6,398 bases of DNA from Chitinophagaceae bacterium (GTDB lineage: Bacteria; Bacteroidota; Bacteroidia; Chitinophagales; Chitinophagaceae). Both the position numbers and the translations under genes were made by a program. Every line of letters starts with the position of its first letter. Position 1 is the first letter of the stretch. The notes under the pieces are model-generated. The model had not been told where the DNA came from and searched no databases. It saw only the letters and a program-made list of their open reading frames with translations. This document shows positions 5,957 through 6,398 of this stretch, piece by piece. The stretch spans positions 8,700 to 15,097 of the forward strand of contig PLCH01000180.1 of the NCBI GenBank assembly GCA_003135585.1, given 5' to 3'.

Positions 5957-6398
5957 ATGGCAAAACATTGGCTTTTAAACAAGAGGATTGTTATAATGGG
6001 TGGTACCGATGGCCTGGGATTATCAGCTTCCCTGGCCTGTCTCGAAGAAGGTGCCAGCATAATAGCCGTCGGCAGAAATCCTGAACAGTCGGAAGAAGCA
6101 AGCAGACAATTTAAGGATAAGGGGAAGGTAGTAAACGGAGATGCCAAGGAGGAACTGGTTGCAGAAAAGGCCATACGGGCTTGCGTTGATCAATATGGCG
6201 GTTTTGATGGCTTGTACCATGTTGCTGGTGGCAGCGGGCGAAAATTTGGTGATAGCCCTCTGCATGAGATGACAACAGATGGCTGGCATCAGACACTTGA
6301 GCTCAATCTGACGAGCCTGATGTTTTCCAACAGGGCTGCCTTAAATTTTTTTATAAATCATAAGCAAGGAGGCGCGATCCTAAATATGGGCTCAGTCC
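5957..6398 (+). CDS. Short-chain dehydrogenase/reductase (SDR), 3' end beyond the window
   Basis: The frame opens at ATG 5957 and is still open at the window edge, giving 147 complete codons, a little over half of a classical SDR of about 250 residues. It is a cytoplasmic NAD(P)-dependent oxidoreductase of the Rossmann fold. Visible motifs are strand 1 with the dinucleotide-binding glycines (IVIMGGTDGLG, 11-21), VGR at 38-40 after strand 2 (Arg40 may favour NADP), GD at 61-62 after strand 3, VAGG at 89-92 in place of the NAG motif, the structural Asn117 (ELNLTS) and the catalytic Ser146 (NMGS). The Tyr-x-x-x-Lys pair would lie beyond the end. There is no signal peptide, unlike most neighbours. 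The gene is divergent from the interrupted isomerase. Its substrate cannot be told from the visible half. Confidence 0.9.
   Translation, partial: MAKHWLLNKRIVIMGGTDGLGLSASLACLEEGASIIAVGRNPEQSEEASRQFKDKGKVVNGDAKEELVAEKAIRACVDQYGGFDGLYHVAGGSGRKFGDSPLHEMTTDGWHQTLELNLTSLMFSNRAALNFFINHKQGGAILNMGSV

Noticed and set aside
5929..6296. Minus-strand open frames of 61-88 codons at the right end
   Set aside because: They are antisense to the SDR gene, whose Rossmann motifs fix the plus-strand frame.

Overview
The window looks like an AT-rich chromosomal segment of a member of the Bacteroidota (Bacteroidetes), probably a free-living relative of the Chitinophagia, Saprospiria or Cytophagia. The evidence is the set of families present: exported xylose-isomerase-like TIM barrels, a signal-peptide protein with a carboxypeptidase-regulatory-like domain, and a small secreted barrel-like protein. 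Start codons also lack clear Shine-Dalgarno sequences, and some promoter-like pairs fit the TTG / TAnnTTTG pattern of that phylum. I see no mobile element, RNA gene, CRISPR array or phage gene.

Layout from left to right. Positions 1-90 hold no definable gene. A minus-strand gene (91-978) encodes a Tat-exported sugar phosphate isomerase/epimerase-like TIM barrel. It is divergent, across about 330 bases, from three plus-strand genes: a DUF1003 membrane protein (1310-1792), a small exported probable beta-barrel protein (1933-2442) and an exported beta-propeller protein (2509-3672). The propeller gene converges on a minus-strand gene for a secreted carboxypeptidase-regulatory-like protein (3759-4478), with an imperfect hairpin between them. 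Next on the minus strand is a second exported TIM-barrel isomerase (4612-5475). It is complete apart from one in-frame TGA. An intergenic stretch of 481 bases (5476-5956) carries a protein-like but start-less frame and a 10-bp tandem duplication. The window ends inside a plus-strand short-chain dehydrogenase/reductase (5957 onward).

Function. Most products are predicted to be exported. Two carry the TIM-barrel fold used for sugar isomerisation or epimerisation, and an SDR oxidoreductase lies beside one of them. This suits carbohydrate or polyol catabolism, but no substrate can be read from the sequence and no compact operon is visible; the genes are mostly monocistronic by spacing and orientation.

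The most notable observation is the single TGA at 5116-5118, exactly where the family is expected to have Trp in a Trp-Ile-Pro-His motif, in an otherwise intact 287-codon frame. It is a very young nonsense mutation, a sequencing error, or (least likely) a read-through site. I found no convincing undescribed multi-gene system.
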